64,000 nt of DNA. Source: Streptomyces actuosus (lineage in GTDB: Bacteria; Actinomycetota; Actinomycetes; Streptomycetales; Streptomycetaceae). How positions within the stretch are numbered: the stretch's first letter is position 1; the number at the start of each line of letters is the position of its first letter. The DNA lies in assembly GCF_016921115.1 (NCBI RefSeq), contig NZ_JAFFZS010000003.1:1-64000 (forward strand), read 5' to 3'. The position numbers and the translations under genes were made by a program. Shown one piece after another: positions 41,612 through 49,516 of this stretch. Below the pieces are notes generated by a model. It had not been told where the DNA came from and searched no databases. It saw only the letters and a list, made by a program, of their open reading frames with translations.

Positions 41612-42736
41612 TCAGGGACCGGGCTCCGCGTCCGGCGGAAGCAGTGTCAGCGTGCCGTGGGGGCCCGGGGCGATCCGCACGCCGTCGCTGACGCTGTCCA
41701 GCACTCCGCACAACCAGGTCCGGTCCTCCTCCGAAGCCGTCTCCAGCCGCATCCGCCGGGCCCGCAGCGGCACCATGCGCAGCCCGAGCAGTCTGCCTGT
41801 GCCCGCCTCCACCGTCACGACGTGGGCGAGTCGCAGGTCGTCGCGGAACTCCTCGTACCCGGTGATGCCCTCGTAGTCGTCGATGAAGTCGCCGCAGCCG
41901 TGCAGCACCAGACGCTCGCGATACACCTCGACCGGTCGCGGATGGTGCGAGGAGTGCCCGTGCACCACGTCGGCGCCGCCGTCCACGAGCGCGTGGGCGA
42001 AGCGCGTCTGCGCGCGGGGCACCGCGTACCCCCAGTTGGAGCCCCAGTGCACCGACACCACGGCGACGTCACCCGCCCGCTTGACCTGCCGCAGGCGGTG
42101 CACGACGGTCGCTGCGGTGGCCGGCGACAGGTCGGGCAGGTACGCCACGCCCGGCACGTCCGCGAGCGCCGCCCACCCCGGTGGGACACCGCTGGAACGG
42201 GCGCCCAGCGCGAGCACCAGCACCCGCCCGCCGTCCGGCACCGGTACCGCCACCGGGGCGTAGGCCTCCTCGGCGGTGCGGCCCGCGCCCACGGTGCGCA
42301 ACCCCGCGCGTGCCAGCACGTCGAGGGTCTCCACCAGGCCCGGCCGCCCGAAGTCCAGCACGTGGTTGTTGGCCAGCACGCACACGTCGGGCCGCGCGAC
42401 GGAGAGCGCCGGCAGGTTGTCCGGATGCATGCGGTAGTGCACCGCCTTGCCGAGGGCGAACGCGTCGCTGCGCGTCACGGACGTCTCCAGGTTGACGATC
42501 CGGGCGTCCGGTGCGACCGCGTCCAGCAGCGGCAGCGCCTCGCCCCACGGCCACGACGGGGCCACCGGGGCCGGAATGGGCCCGCTGACGGATTCCGCCA
42601 GGCGCACGTACGATCGGGCGTCGCCGACGAACTCCTCGCGCAGGGCCGGATCGCCGGGCCGCGCCAGGATCTGGTCGACGCCGCGCCCGAGCATCACGTC
42701 GCCGCACAGGAACAGCGTCACCGTGCCGTCGGCCAT
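41612..42736 (-). CDS. CapA-family (PgsA-like) putative polyglutamate/capsule protein
   Basis: This 374-residue protein has the bacterial capsule-synthesis CapA fold related to metallophosphoesterases. Recognisable parts are LFLCGDVMLGRGVDQ near the start, IVNLETSVTR, CVLANNHVLDFG, VVSVHWGSNW and ADVVHGHSSHHPRPVEVY. All metal-type residues (D, E, N, H, HxH) are kept. There is no signal peptide or membrane anchor, which is common in actinobacterial members. The start at 42736 gives MADGTVTLFLCGD. Its function in capsule formation is not proven. Confidence 0.88.
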   Translation of the reverse strand: MADGTVTLFLCGDVMLGRGVDQILARPGDPALREEFVGDARSYVRLAESVSGPIPAPVAPSWPWGEALPLLDAVAPDARIVNLETSVTRSDAFALGKAVHYRMHPDNLPALSVARPDVCVLANNHVLDFGRPGLVETLDVLARAGLRTVGAGRTAEEAYAPVAVPVPDGGRVLVLALGARSSGVPPGWAALADVPGVAYLPDLSPATAATVVHRLRQVKRAGDVAVVSVHWGSNWGYAVPRAQTRFAHALVDGGADVVHGHSSHHPRPVEVYRERLVLHGCGDFIDDYEGITGYEEFRDDLRLAHVVTVEAGTGRLLGLRMVPLRARRMRLETASEEDRTWLCGVLDSVSDGVRIAPGPHGTLTLLPPDAEPGP

Positions 42737-42922
42737 ACCCCCACGGTACGAGCCGGGCGACGGCGCGCGCCGGGCCGGGCCGCGCCGCCCCCGGGACCCT
42801 CCCGCCGGATCCGGGCGACGGGGAACCCACACCGGGCAGGACCCCGGCCTCGGGCAGCACTCCGGCCTCGGGCAGGACCGCGACCAGGGGCAGGACCGCG
42901 ACCCCGGGCGAGGAGCCCGACC

Positions 42923-43387
42923 TCAGACGTCCACGGTCACGGCGCACGACCACCCGTAGGGGTCCGGAGCGAACCGCACCCCGTGCCACGACACGTCCCT
43001 CGGATCGGTGCCGGTCGTCCTCACCTCGGACAGCCCGGCCAGCGCCAGCCGTACCTCCAGGCCCTCCTCGGCGTCGTCCGCCTCCAGGTCGACCGTCACC
43101 CGCCCGTCCACCTCCAGCCGGTGGACGACCTCGTCCAGCAGCGCGGACAGCAGATCGTCGTCGTCGGTCTCCGCCAGCCGGACGTGCTCGACGGAGGTGG
43201 GCCGGACCGCCCGGACGTCCGCGAAGCACTCCACCATGCCCAGCGCGGCCTCCACCAGGCAGCGTTCCCGGCTCGCGCCCCAGGCCTCGATGCGCACGTC
43301 CGCCGGATGCGGGACCGTCCGGTGCCCGCTGCCGCCCCGGCGCCGTTCCTGGATGTCGTCGTCCGTGTCACCGACCATGCCGCTCAT
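42923..43387 (-). CDS. Archease-family protein
   Basis: This 154-residue protein contains HPADVRIEAWG, the archease HTADxxI motif, then CLVEAALGMVECFADV, LLSALLDEVVHRLEVDGR, and a closing VSWHGVRFAPDP strand pair. Archease is a cofactor that helps RtcB RNA ligase turn over. Bacterial copies often lie near rtcB, but no rtcB is in this window. The start may be 43387 or, three codons in, 43378. Confidence 0.85.
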   Translation of the reverse strand: MSGMVGDTDDDIQERRRGGSGHRTVPHPADVRIEAWGASRERCLVEAALGMVECFADVRAVRPTSVEHVRLAETDDDDLLSALLDEVVHRLEVDGRVTVDLEADDAEEGLEVRLALAGLSEVRTTGTDPRDVSWHGVRFAPDPYGWSCAVTVDV

Positions 43388-43541
43388 CACCTGCACAGGT
43401 CCGTCCGGCCACGTGTGCCCGGATGTGTGTCCGGATCCGATCGTCCCTCCGGGAGGGGTGCCGCGTCGAGCCGGGGTACTGGTGAGGGAGGAGAGGCAGG
43501 CCGTCCCGGGGCGGCGGAGCACGAGCGGCGAGGTGGAGCGG

Positions 43542-44369
43542 ATGAGGTTCGGAGTGTCGACCTTCCTCACGGACGAGGGCATCGGCCCGGCGGCGCTGGG
43601 AGCCGCCCTGGAGGAACGCGGCCTGGACGCCCTGTTCGTCGCCGAGCACACGCACATCCCGGTCTCGCGCCGCACGCCGTACCCGGGTGGCGGTGAACTG
43701 CCCCGCGTGTACTACAGGAGCCTGGATCCGTTCGTGGCGCTCGGCGCGGCCGCCGCCGCGACCCGCACCCTGCTGCTGGGCACGGGCATCGCGCTCGTGG
43801 TGCAGCGCGACCCGATCATGACCGCCAAGGAGGTCGCCACACTCGACCTGGTCTCGAACGGCCGGGCCGTCTTCGGGATCGGAGCGGGCTGGAACCGCGA
43901 GGAGATGCGCAACCACGGCACGGATCCGCGGACCCGCGGCCGGCTGATGGACGAGCGCATGCGCGCGACGATCGAACTGTGGACGCGCGACGAGGCCGAG
44001 TTCCACGGCGAGTTCGTCGACTTCGATCCCGTCTTCTGCTGGCCCAAGCCGGTCCAGCGGCCCCACCCGCCGATCTGCGTCGGCGGCGGTGGCGACCGTG
44101 CCTTCTCCCGCCTGGCCTCCTACGGGTCCGCCTGGATGCCCACCGGCGTACCTCCCGAGGACCTGGGCGAGCAGATCGACCGCATGCGGCAGGTGACGGG
44201 GACCGACACCCCCGTCGTGGTGTACGCGGGCCGGCGCGACCGGGAGTCCCTCGACGCCTACGCCGCTCTCGGTGTGGAACGCGTCCTGCTGCACCTGCCC
44301 ACCCGCCCGGTGGACGCCACGCTGGAACGCCTCGACGAGTACGCCGAGATCGTCTCCGCGTACGGGTGA
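43542..44369 (+). CDS. LLM-class F420-dependent oxidoreductase
   Basis: This 275-residue TIM-barrel enzyme belongs to the luciferase-like monooxygenase group that uses F420. It contains MRFGVSTFLTDEGIGP, LFVAEHTHIPVSRRTPYPGG, LLGTGIALVVQRDPI, GIGAGWNREEMRNHG and CVGGGGDRAFSRLASYG. This closely follows the TIGR03619-like subfamily. GGTGGAGCGG precedes the ATG. Its substrate is unknown. The next gene, 21 bases downstream, is another F420-linked enzyme, so the two form an operon. Confidence 0.9.
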   Translation: MRFGVSTFLTDEGIGPAALGAALEERGLDALFVAEHTHIPVSRRTPYPGGGELPRVYYRSLDPFVALGAAAAATRTLLLGTGIALVVQRDPIMTAKEVATLDLVSNGRAVFGIGAGWNREEMRNHGTDPRTRGRLMDERMRATIELWTRDEAEFHGEFVDFDPVFCWPKPVQRPHPPICVGGGGDRAFSRLASYGSAWMPTGVPPEDLGEQIDRMRQVTGTDTPVVVYAGRRDRESLDAYAALGVERVLLHLPTRPVDATLERLDEYAEIVSAYG

Positions 44370-44390
44370 GCGGGGGAGAGGAGGCCGATC

Positions 44391-44861
44391 GTGCCCGACA
44401 TGGATCCCGACGAGGCGCGCCGGAGGTTCGCCGACGCCCGCGTCGCACGGATGGCGACGGTGGACCCGGGCGGGCGCCCGCGCCTGGTGCCGGTCGTCTT
44501 CGCCCGCGACGGCGACCGGATCGTCACCGCCGTCGACCACAAGCCGAAACGCTCCCGGCACCTGGCACGGCTCCACAACATCGCCGTGCACCCGGCCGTC
44601 AGCCTGCTCGTGGACGCCTACGACGAGGACTGGGAGCGCCTGTGGTGGGTCCGCGCCGACGGCGGCGCCCGCACCCTCCAGGCCTCGACGGGGGACGAGG
44701 AGGCCCGTACGGAGTTCGGCGCCGCGATCGCCCTGCTGTGCCGGAAGTACCCCCAGTACGGGGAACGGCCGCCGGAGGGGCCGGTGATCGTGGTCACCGT
44801 CCTGCACTGGACGGGCTGGCGGGCGGGATCTGCTCCCGCAGCCGGTAACCTGACGGGGTGA
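44391..44861 (+). CDS. PPOX-class F420-dependent oxidoreductase (TIGR03668-like)
   Basis: This 156-residue split-barrel protein starts MPDMDPDEARRRFADARVAR. The cofactor-binding segments GRPRLVPVVFARDGDRIVTA and HKPKRSRHLARLHNIAVHP are clear. The tail VIVVTVLHWTGW is typical of the TIGR03668 group. A GTG start at 44391 is preceded by GGAGAGGAGG. Its end overlaps the start of the LysR-like gene by four bases. Confidence 0.88.
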   Translation: MPDMDPDEARRRFADARVARMATVDPGGRPRLVPVVFARDGDRIVTAVDHKPKRSRHLARLHNIAVHPAVSLLVDAYDEDWERLWWVRADGGARTLQASTGDEEARTEFGAAIALLCRKYPQYGERPPEGPVIVVTVLHWTGWRAGSAPAAGNLTG

Positions 44862-45766
44862 CCGGCTCCGCAGACGACCCCACGGATCCCCCCGCGGATC
44901 CGCCCCCGCAGCCCTCCGCCGACTCCCCGCCGGAGGCCGTCGCCGACGCCCCCTCCTTCACGCTGGCGTACGTCCCGGGCGTGATGCCCGCCAAGTGGGC
45001 GAGGATCTGGAACGAGCGCCTGCCGGACGTCCCCCTCACCCTGCTCCAGGTCGCGGCCGCCGAGACGCCCGAGGTGCTGCGCACGGGGCGCGCCGACGCG
45101 GGCCTGGTGCGGCTGCCGGTCGACCGTACGGTGTTCAGCGCGATCCCCCTCTACACCGAGACGACGGTCGTCGTCGTCCCCAAGGACCACGTGGCCACCG
45201 CGGCCGACGAGGTCACGCTGGCCGACCTGGCCGACGAGGTCGTCTTCCATCCGCTCGACGACGTGCTCGGCTGGGAGCAGCCGCCCGGCGAGCCGGGCTT
45301 CGAGCGTCCCGCCACCACCCAGGACGCCGTGGAACTCGTGGCGGCCGGCGTCGGACTGCTCTACGTGCCCCAGTCGCTGGCCCGCCTGTTCCACCGCAAG
45401 GACCTCACCTACCGGCCCGTGACCGACGCGCCCCGGTCGAGCATCGCCCTGTCGTGGCCGGAGGAGGCGACCACCGACCTCGTGGAGGCCCTCATCGGCA
45501 TCGTGCGCGGCCGGACGGTCAACAGCACACGGGGACGCCGCCCGCAGGCGCCCGCCGACCAGCCGAAGGGGGAGCGCCGGGAGAGCACGGGCAAGGCGGC
45601 CGGGCAGACCGGACAGACAGGTCGGTCGGGGCAGACCGGCAAGGCCGCGCGGCAGACCGGGGGCCGGGCGTCCGGCCGGTCCGGGGGCCAGGCCCAGCGT
45701 GGGCGCTCGGCCTCGGCGAAGAGCACCGGCCGCCGGGGCGGCGGCCGGCCCCGCCGCCGTTCCTGA
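44858..45766 (+). CDS. LysR-type substrate-binding domain without DNA-binding domain
   Basis: This 302-residue protein is coupled to the F420 gene by a GTGA overlap. After a Pro/Asp-rich N-terminus (1-32) it contains a full LysR effector domain (about 33-215): LAYVPGVMPAKWARIWNERL, RTGRADAGLVRLPVD, VVVVPKDHVATAADEVTL, VELVAAGVGLLYVPQS. There is no N-terminal helix-turn-helix. The last 85 residues are Gly/Gln/Thr/Lys/Arg-rich with repeated QTG motifs and could bind nucleic acid unspecifically. It may be a ligand sensor with an unusual output. Confidence 0.8.
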   Translation: MTGSADDPTDPPADPPPQPSADSPPEAVADAPSFTLAYVPGVMPAKWARIWNERLPDVPLTLLQVAAAETPEVLRTGRADAGLVRLPVDRTVFSAIPLYTETTVVVVPKDHVATAADEVTLADLADEVVFHPLDDVLGWEQPPGEPGFERPATTQDAVELVAAGVGLLYVPQSLARLFHRKDLTYRPVTDAPRSSIALSWPEEATTDLVEALIGIVRGRTVNSTRGRRPQAPADQPKGERRESTGKAAGQTGQTGRSGQTGKAARQTGGRASGRSGGQAQRGRSASAKSTGRRGGGRPRRRS

Positions 45767-45821
45767 GGCCGGGCTCCCCGGAGGTCCTCACCGCCCGCGT
45801 CCGCGCTCGGCCGCGGTGGGC

Positions 45822-46298
45822 TCATTTCCCGGCCGTACGGCCGATCGACTCCACCAGGGGCAGCAGCCGGTGCGGGACACGTTCGCGCAGGGCGACCTCG
45901 GTGCGGGTGCGCACCACGCCGGGCAGGCTGATCAGCTTCTGGATCACGTCCTCCAGGTGCGCGTTGTCGCGTGCCACGACCCGCGTCAGCAGATCGCCGC
46001 CACCCGTGATCGAGAACGCCTCGACGATCTCCGGTACCTCGGACAGCGCGTCCCCGACGTCGTCGAGGTGCCCCTGGGTGACCTCGATGTGCACGAACGC
46101 CAGCACCGGGTGGCCGAGCGCGGCGGGGGACAGCGCCGGTCCGGTACCGGTGATCACACCGTCCCGTTCCAACCGGTCGAGCCGGGCCTGCAGCGTGCCC
46201 CGGGCGACGCCGAGCATGCGGGCGTACTCGCGCACGCTCGTGCGCGGCTGCTCCAGCAGCAGCCGCAGGATGCGGGTGTCGAGCGCGTCCACGGTCAT
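45822..46298 (-). CDS. Lrp/AsnC-family transcriptional regulator
   Basis: This 158-residue regulator has the N-terminal helix-turn-helix (LDTRILRLLLEQPRTSVREY, VARGTLQARLDRLERDGVI) and the C-terminal RAM ligand domain (HPVLAFVHIEVTQGHLDDVG, SITGGGDLLTRVVARDNAHL). It starts MTVDALD at 46298. It is divergent from a FUSC-family gene, with a repeat-rich spacer that probably holds operators. Lrp-type proteins usually respond to amino acids; the ligand here is unknown. Confidence 0.92.
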   Translation of the reverse strand: MTVDALDTRILRLLLEQPRTSVREYARMLGVARGTLQARLDRLERDGVITGTGPALSPAALGHPVLAFVHIEVTQGHLDDVGDALSEVPEIVEAFSITGGGDLLTRVVARDNAHLEDVIQKLISLPGVVRTRTEVALRERVPHRLLPLVESIGRTAGK

Positions 46299-46342
46299 GG
46301 CCGTTCGGCCTCCTCCCGTCCCGCCGGTGATCATCGGCGACT

Positions 46343-46438
46343 GTACCAATGGCCCAGCGGGTCGGCCCGCTCCCGCTGGACCGTTGGTACTCCGGTGGCC
46401 GTCCCACCATCAATGAGATCGAGCCAATGGACCAGTGG
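46343..46438. promoter_or_regulatory. Repeated operator-like boxes between Lrp and FUSC genes
   Basis: GTACCAATGG at 46343-46352 and CCGTTGGTAC at 46381-46390 form a near-perfect inverted repeat (9 of 10). A related pair CCAATGG/CCAGTGG lies at 46424-46438, and GAGCCAGTGG follows at 46453-46462. Repeated CCAATGG-type half-sites spaced by about three to four helical turns suit cooperative Lrp binding. The binding itself is inferred. Confidence 0.5.
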
Positions 46439-46550
46439 AACGGGGCAGACTTGAGCCAGTGGTGGGAAGGGTGTTGTCATAGACGGGTCGATGGCGCTGC
46501 GGATCCCCGCGGCGCCTTTTTCATGCCGATGTCCGAAAGGGCGGTACACA

Positions 46551-48041
46551 GTGCTGAAGAGGGTGTTCGTGGCTCCGGACCCGGGGCGGGCGCGGCTGCG
46601 CTTCGCCACGCGGGCCGTCCTCGGCATCGGCCTGGCGGTCGTCGTCTCCGGCCTCGCCGGACACTCCCTCCCCGGAGCCGTCACCGGCGGCCTCGCCGCG
46701 CTGCTCGCCCTGTTCACCGTCACCGACAGCACCGTGCGCCAACAGGCGGTCACCACCGCGCTGCTGCCGGTCGCCGGGCTGCCGGTGCTCGCCGCGGCGG
46801 CCGAGCTGCACGATCATCCGCTGCTGCGCGACCTCACCTTCCTCGCCGTGGTCGGCGCCGGAGTGTACGCGCGCCGTTTCGGCCCGCGCGGCCACAGCCT
46901 CGGCGTGTTCGCGTTCATGACCTTCTTCGTCGCGCAGTTCCTGCGCGCCACCCCCGGTCAGCTGCCCGCGCTGTACGCCGCCGTCGTGCTCTCCGTGCTC
47001 GCCGCCGCGGCGGTCCGCTTCGGCCTGTGGTGCTACGAGCGCCGCCTGCCGCCGTCCGCGGTCCCCGCCCCGCCCGGCGGCGCCGGCCTGACCCGGGTGA
47101 CCACCCGGCAGGCCGTCCAGGCCACGGCGGGCGCCGCGTTCGCCCTCGTCGCTGGGCAGCTGGTGTCCGGGGAGCGCTGGTACTGGGCTGTCGGCGCCAC
47201 CTGGTGGATCTTCGTCAACACCACCTCGCGCGGTGAGACCCTGGTGCGCGGCTTCCGCAGGGTCCTCGGCACCGTGATCGGCCTCGGTCTGGGCTTCCTC
47301 GTCGCCGTCCCGCTGCACGGCGCGCCGCTGCCCACCGTCCTCCTCGTCGCCGTGTGCGTCTTCGGCATCTTCTACAGCGCCGCCGTCTCCTACACCTGGA
47401 TGATGCTGTGCGTGACGCTGCTCGCCGAACTGCTCTACGGCCTCCTCGGTGTCCTCGGACCCGGGCTGCTCGGCCTGCGCCTGGCGGAGACCGGTGTGGG
47501 GGCCCTCGGTGCCGCCTTCGCGGTGCTGTTCGTCCTGCCCGTCACCACCCACGCCGTCACCGACGCCTGGATCCAGCGCGCCCTGCGCTGCGTGCACGCC
47601 TGCACCGCCGAGGCCGCCGCCCGCCTCGCGGGCACACCGGGCGCCGACCCGGCGCCCCGCGTGGCCGAACTGGAGCAGCTGCTCGGCCGGGTGCGGCTGT
47701 CCGTGGCACCCCTGGTCCACCCGTCGAACCCGATGCTCGGCCGCAAGCGGCGGGCCCGGCAGGTGCTCGCCCTGCTCGACGACTGCGCCCGCGAGATCCG
47801 CGGCCTGGTCGTCGTCGCCGCCGACCCGGAGGCCTCCCACGACGCCCGCCTGGCCGCCGCGTGCTGGCGGGTGGAGGCCGCGGTGGAGGCACTGACCGGC
47901 GGCGACGCCGAGGTCGCCGCGACGGAACGGCCGGACGTCGCCGAGCCCGCGCTCGCCCACCTGCACGGCATCGAGCGTGCGCTGTCCGAGCTCGCCGCTC
48001 CGCTGCGCAGCCCTTCCGGCTCACCGCTCGTCGGCGCCTGA
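46551..48041 (+). CDS. FUSC-family membrane transporter
   Basis: This 496-residue protein starts at a GTG (LKRVFVAPDPGRARLRF follows) with GAAAGGG upstream. It has an N-terminal block of about six helices, a basic cytoplasmic part and a second helix block with GERWYWAVGATWWIFVNTTS and RVLGTVIGLGLGFLVAV. This is the FUSC (fusaric acid resistance-like) pattern of aromatic-acid exporters. It is likely controlled by the divergent Lrp protein, perhaps in response to aromatic compounds. Confidence 0.85.
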   Translation: MLKRVFVAPDPGRARLRFATRAVLGIGLAVVVSGLAGHSLPGAVTGGLAALLALFTVTDSTVRQQAVTTALLPVAGLPVLAAAAELHDHPLLRDLTFLAVVGAGVYARRFGPRGHSLGVFAFMTFFVAQFLRATPGQLPALYAAVVLSVLAAAAVRFGLWCYERRLPPSAVPAPPGGAGLTRVTTRQAVQATAGAAFALVAGQLVSGERWYWAVGATWWIFVNTTSRGETLVRGFRRVLGTVIGLGLGFLVAVPLHGAPLPTVLLVAVCVFGIFYSAAVSYTWMMLCVTLLAELLYGLLGVLGPGLLGLRLAETGVGALGAAFAVLFVLPVTTHAVTDAWIQRALRCVHACTAEAAARLAGTPGADPAPRVAELEQLLGRVRLSVAPLVHPSNPMLGRKRRARQVLALLDDCAREIRGLVVVAADPEASHDARLAAACWRVEAAVEALTGGDAEVAATERPDVAEPALAHLHGIERALSELAAPLRSPSGSPLVGA

Positions 48042-48110
48042 GACACGCGCGGGTCCACGCAGCGGACAGGACGTCCGTCGGCCCGCCGTGCGGCCCCTTC
48101 CCGCAGTCCC

Positions 48111-48146
48111 GGCACCGCCCCGTACCCCGGCACCGCCCCGTACCCC
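48111..48146. repeat. 18-bp tandem repeat
   Basis: GGCACCGCCCCGTACCCC occurs twice in a row (48111-48128, 48129-48146) and continues as a degenerate third copy. It lies between the FUSC and lactonase genes. No function is evident. Confidence 0.85.
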
Positions 48147-48207
48147 GGCGCCACCCCTGCCGCGGACTCCCGACGACGGGGCGCCGCGCCGCGCCAAGGC
48201 CTGGGGT

Positions 48208-48223
48208 CTTGGTCTAGACCTAG
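48208..48223. promoter_or_regulatory. DasR-like operator (dre) upstream of the lactonase gene
   Basis: CTTGGTCTAGACCTAG contains the core TGGTCTAGACC, 11 of the 12 core bases of the published DasR responsive element (TGGTCTAGACCA). It lies about 56-71 bases before the lactonase start and overlaps a possible -35 region (TTGGTC). DasR is the GntR regulator of N-acetylglucosamine use in Streptomyces. A BadF-type sugar kinase gene lies 2.4 kb away. Other GntR proteins recognise similar sites. Confidence 0.5.
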
Positions 48224-48278
48224 CCCGGCCGACTGCTACCGTCGCCCCGGGACACTGCGGCGACGAGAGGGGACAGCC

Positions 48279-49310
48279 GTGGCACACGGCGGAAGACTGC
48301 GGGCGTTCATCGGGTCCTTCACAGCAGCCGGCGGCCCCGGCATCGTCACGGCGGCCGTGGCAGCCGACACGGGCTCGCTGACCGTCCTGAGCACCGTGAA
48401 CCGCCTCGCGGATCCCTCCTACCTGGCCCTCTCGCCCGACGGCGGCACCCTCTACGCGGTCAGTGAGACCGCCGAAGGGGCCCTCGCCGCCTACCGCGTG
48501 AACGGCGGCAAGCCGGAACCCGCCGGACCGCGCGTGCCGGTGGGCAGCGGCCCCACCCATCTCGCCGTGCACCGGGGACACGTGCTGACCGCCGACTACG
48601 GCTCCGGCAGCGTCACCGCCGTACCGGTGCGCGCCGACGGCAGCCTCGCACCCGCCCCGTCCGGGGTGCTCCGCCACACCGGCTCCGGCCCGCACGCCCC
48701 CCGTCAGCACGGCCCGCACACCCACCAGGTGCAGCCCGACCCGAGCGGCCGATGGATGGTCAGCGTCGATCTCGGCACCGACTCGGTGCGGGCCTGCACC
48801 CTCACCGACGGCACACCGGTCCTGCACCGCGAGACCGCGCTGCGGCCCGGCTCCGGGCCCCGGCACCTGGCCTTCCACCCGTCCGGCGAGCACGCCTACA
48901 TCGTCAACGAGCTCACCCCGACCGTGACCGTCTGCCGCTGGGACGCCGCCGACGGCACGCTCAAGCCGCTCGCCGAGACTCCGGTGCTGCCCGCCGCGCC
49001 CGCCGGGGACGCCTATCCCTCGGGCATCGCCGTCTCACCCGACGGCCGCTTCGTGTGGACCGCGACGCGTGGCGAGGACGTGCTGTCCGTGTTCGCCGTC
49101 GGCGCGGAGGGCGAGGTGCTGCGGCCGGTCGGAACCGTGCCCTGCGGCGGGCACTGGCCGCGCGCGATCGCCCAGTCGCACGGAGTGCTGTACGTCGCCA
49201 ACGAGCGTTCCGGGGACGTCACCTGGTTCGCGCTCGACCCGGACACCGGGCTGCCGCGCCGGGCCGGCGCGATCGCGGTGCCCGCGGCGTCCTGCGTGGT
49301 CCTCGGCTGA
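48279..49310 (+). CDS. Lactonase-family beta-propeller (6-phosphogluconolactonase-like)
   Basis: This 343-residue protein starts at a GTG with AGAGGGGA upstream. It has the Pgl-type seven-bladed propeller pattern: FIGSFTAAGGPGIVTAAV, DPSYLALSPDGGTLYAVSE, GPTHLAVHRGHVLTADYGSG, PHTHQVQPDPSGRWMVSVDL, GPRHLAFHPSGEHAYIVNEL and SGIAVSPDGRFVWTATRG. Family members hydrolyse 6-phosphogluconolactone or other lactones. A candidate DasR box upstream suggests control by aminosugar availability. A strong bidirectional terminator lies downstream. Confidence 0.85.
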   Translation: MAHGGRLRAFIGSFTAAGGPGIVTAAVAADTGSLTVLSTVNRLADPSYLALSPDGGTLYAVSETAEGALAAYRVNGGKPEPAGPRVPVGSGPTHLAVHRGHVLTADYGSGSVTAVPVRADGSLAPAPSGVLRHTGSGPHAPRQHGPHTHQVQPDPSGRWMVSVDLGTDSVRACTLTDGTPVLHRETALRPGSGPRHLAFHPSGEHAYIVNELTPTVTVCRWDAADGTLKPLAETPVLPAAPAGDAYPSGIAVSPDGRFVWTATRGEDVLSVFAVGAEGEVLRPVGTVPCGGHWPRAIAQSHGVLYVANERSGDVTWFALDPDTGLPRRAGAIAVPAASCVVLG

Positions 49311-49456
49311 TCCCCGTCGGCCCGCGGTCCGCACGCAGCCGCGGTCGCCCGCAGAGGGGCTCCGGGAGCCGGCGGAGACCGGGCCGAGTCCCGTCGCGCT
49401 GAGCGCACGACGCCTCCCGCGGACGAGCCCCCGCCGGGCCCGCGCTGCCGGACGCC

Positions 49457-49491
49457 GAAGGGCCCGCTCCGGCGCTCGGAGCGGGCCCTTC
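49457..49491. terminator. Bidirectional terminator hairpin
   Basis: Bases 49457-49471 and 49477-49491 are a perfect 15-base inverted repeat with a five-base loop; the arm is GAAGGGCCCGCTCCG. It lies between the ends of the lactonase and CbiX-like genes, which converge here. Confidence 0.85.
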
Positions 49492-49516
49492 CACGGCGTC
49501 CAGGGGCGCGGGCGAC

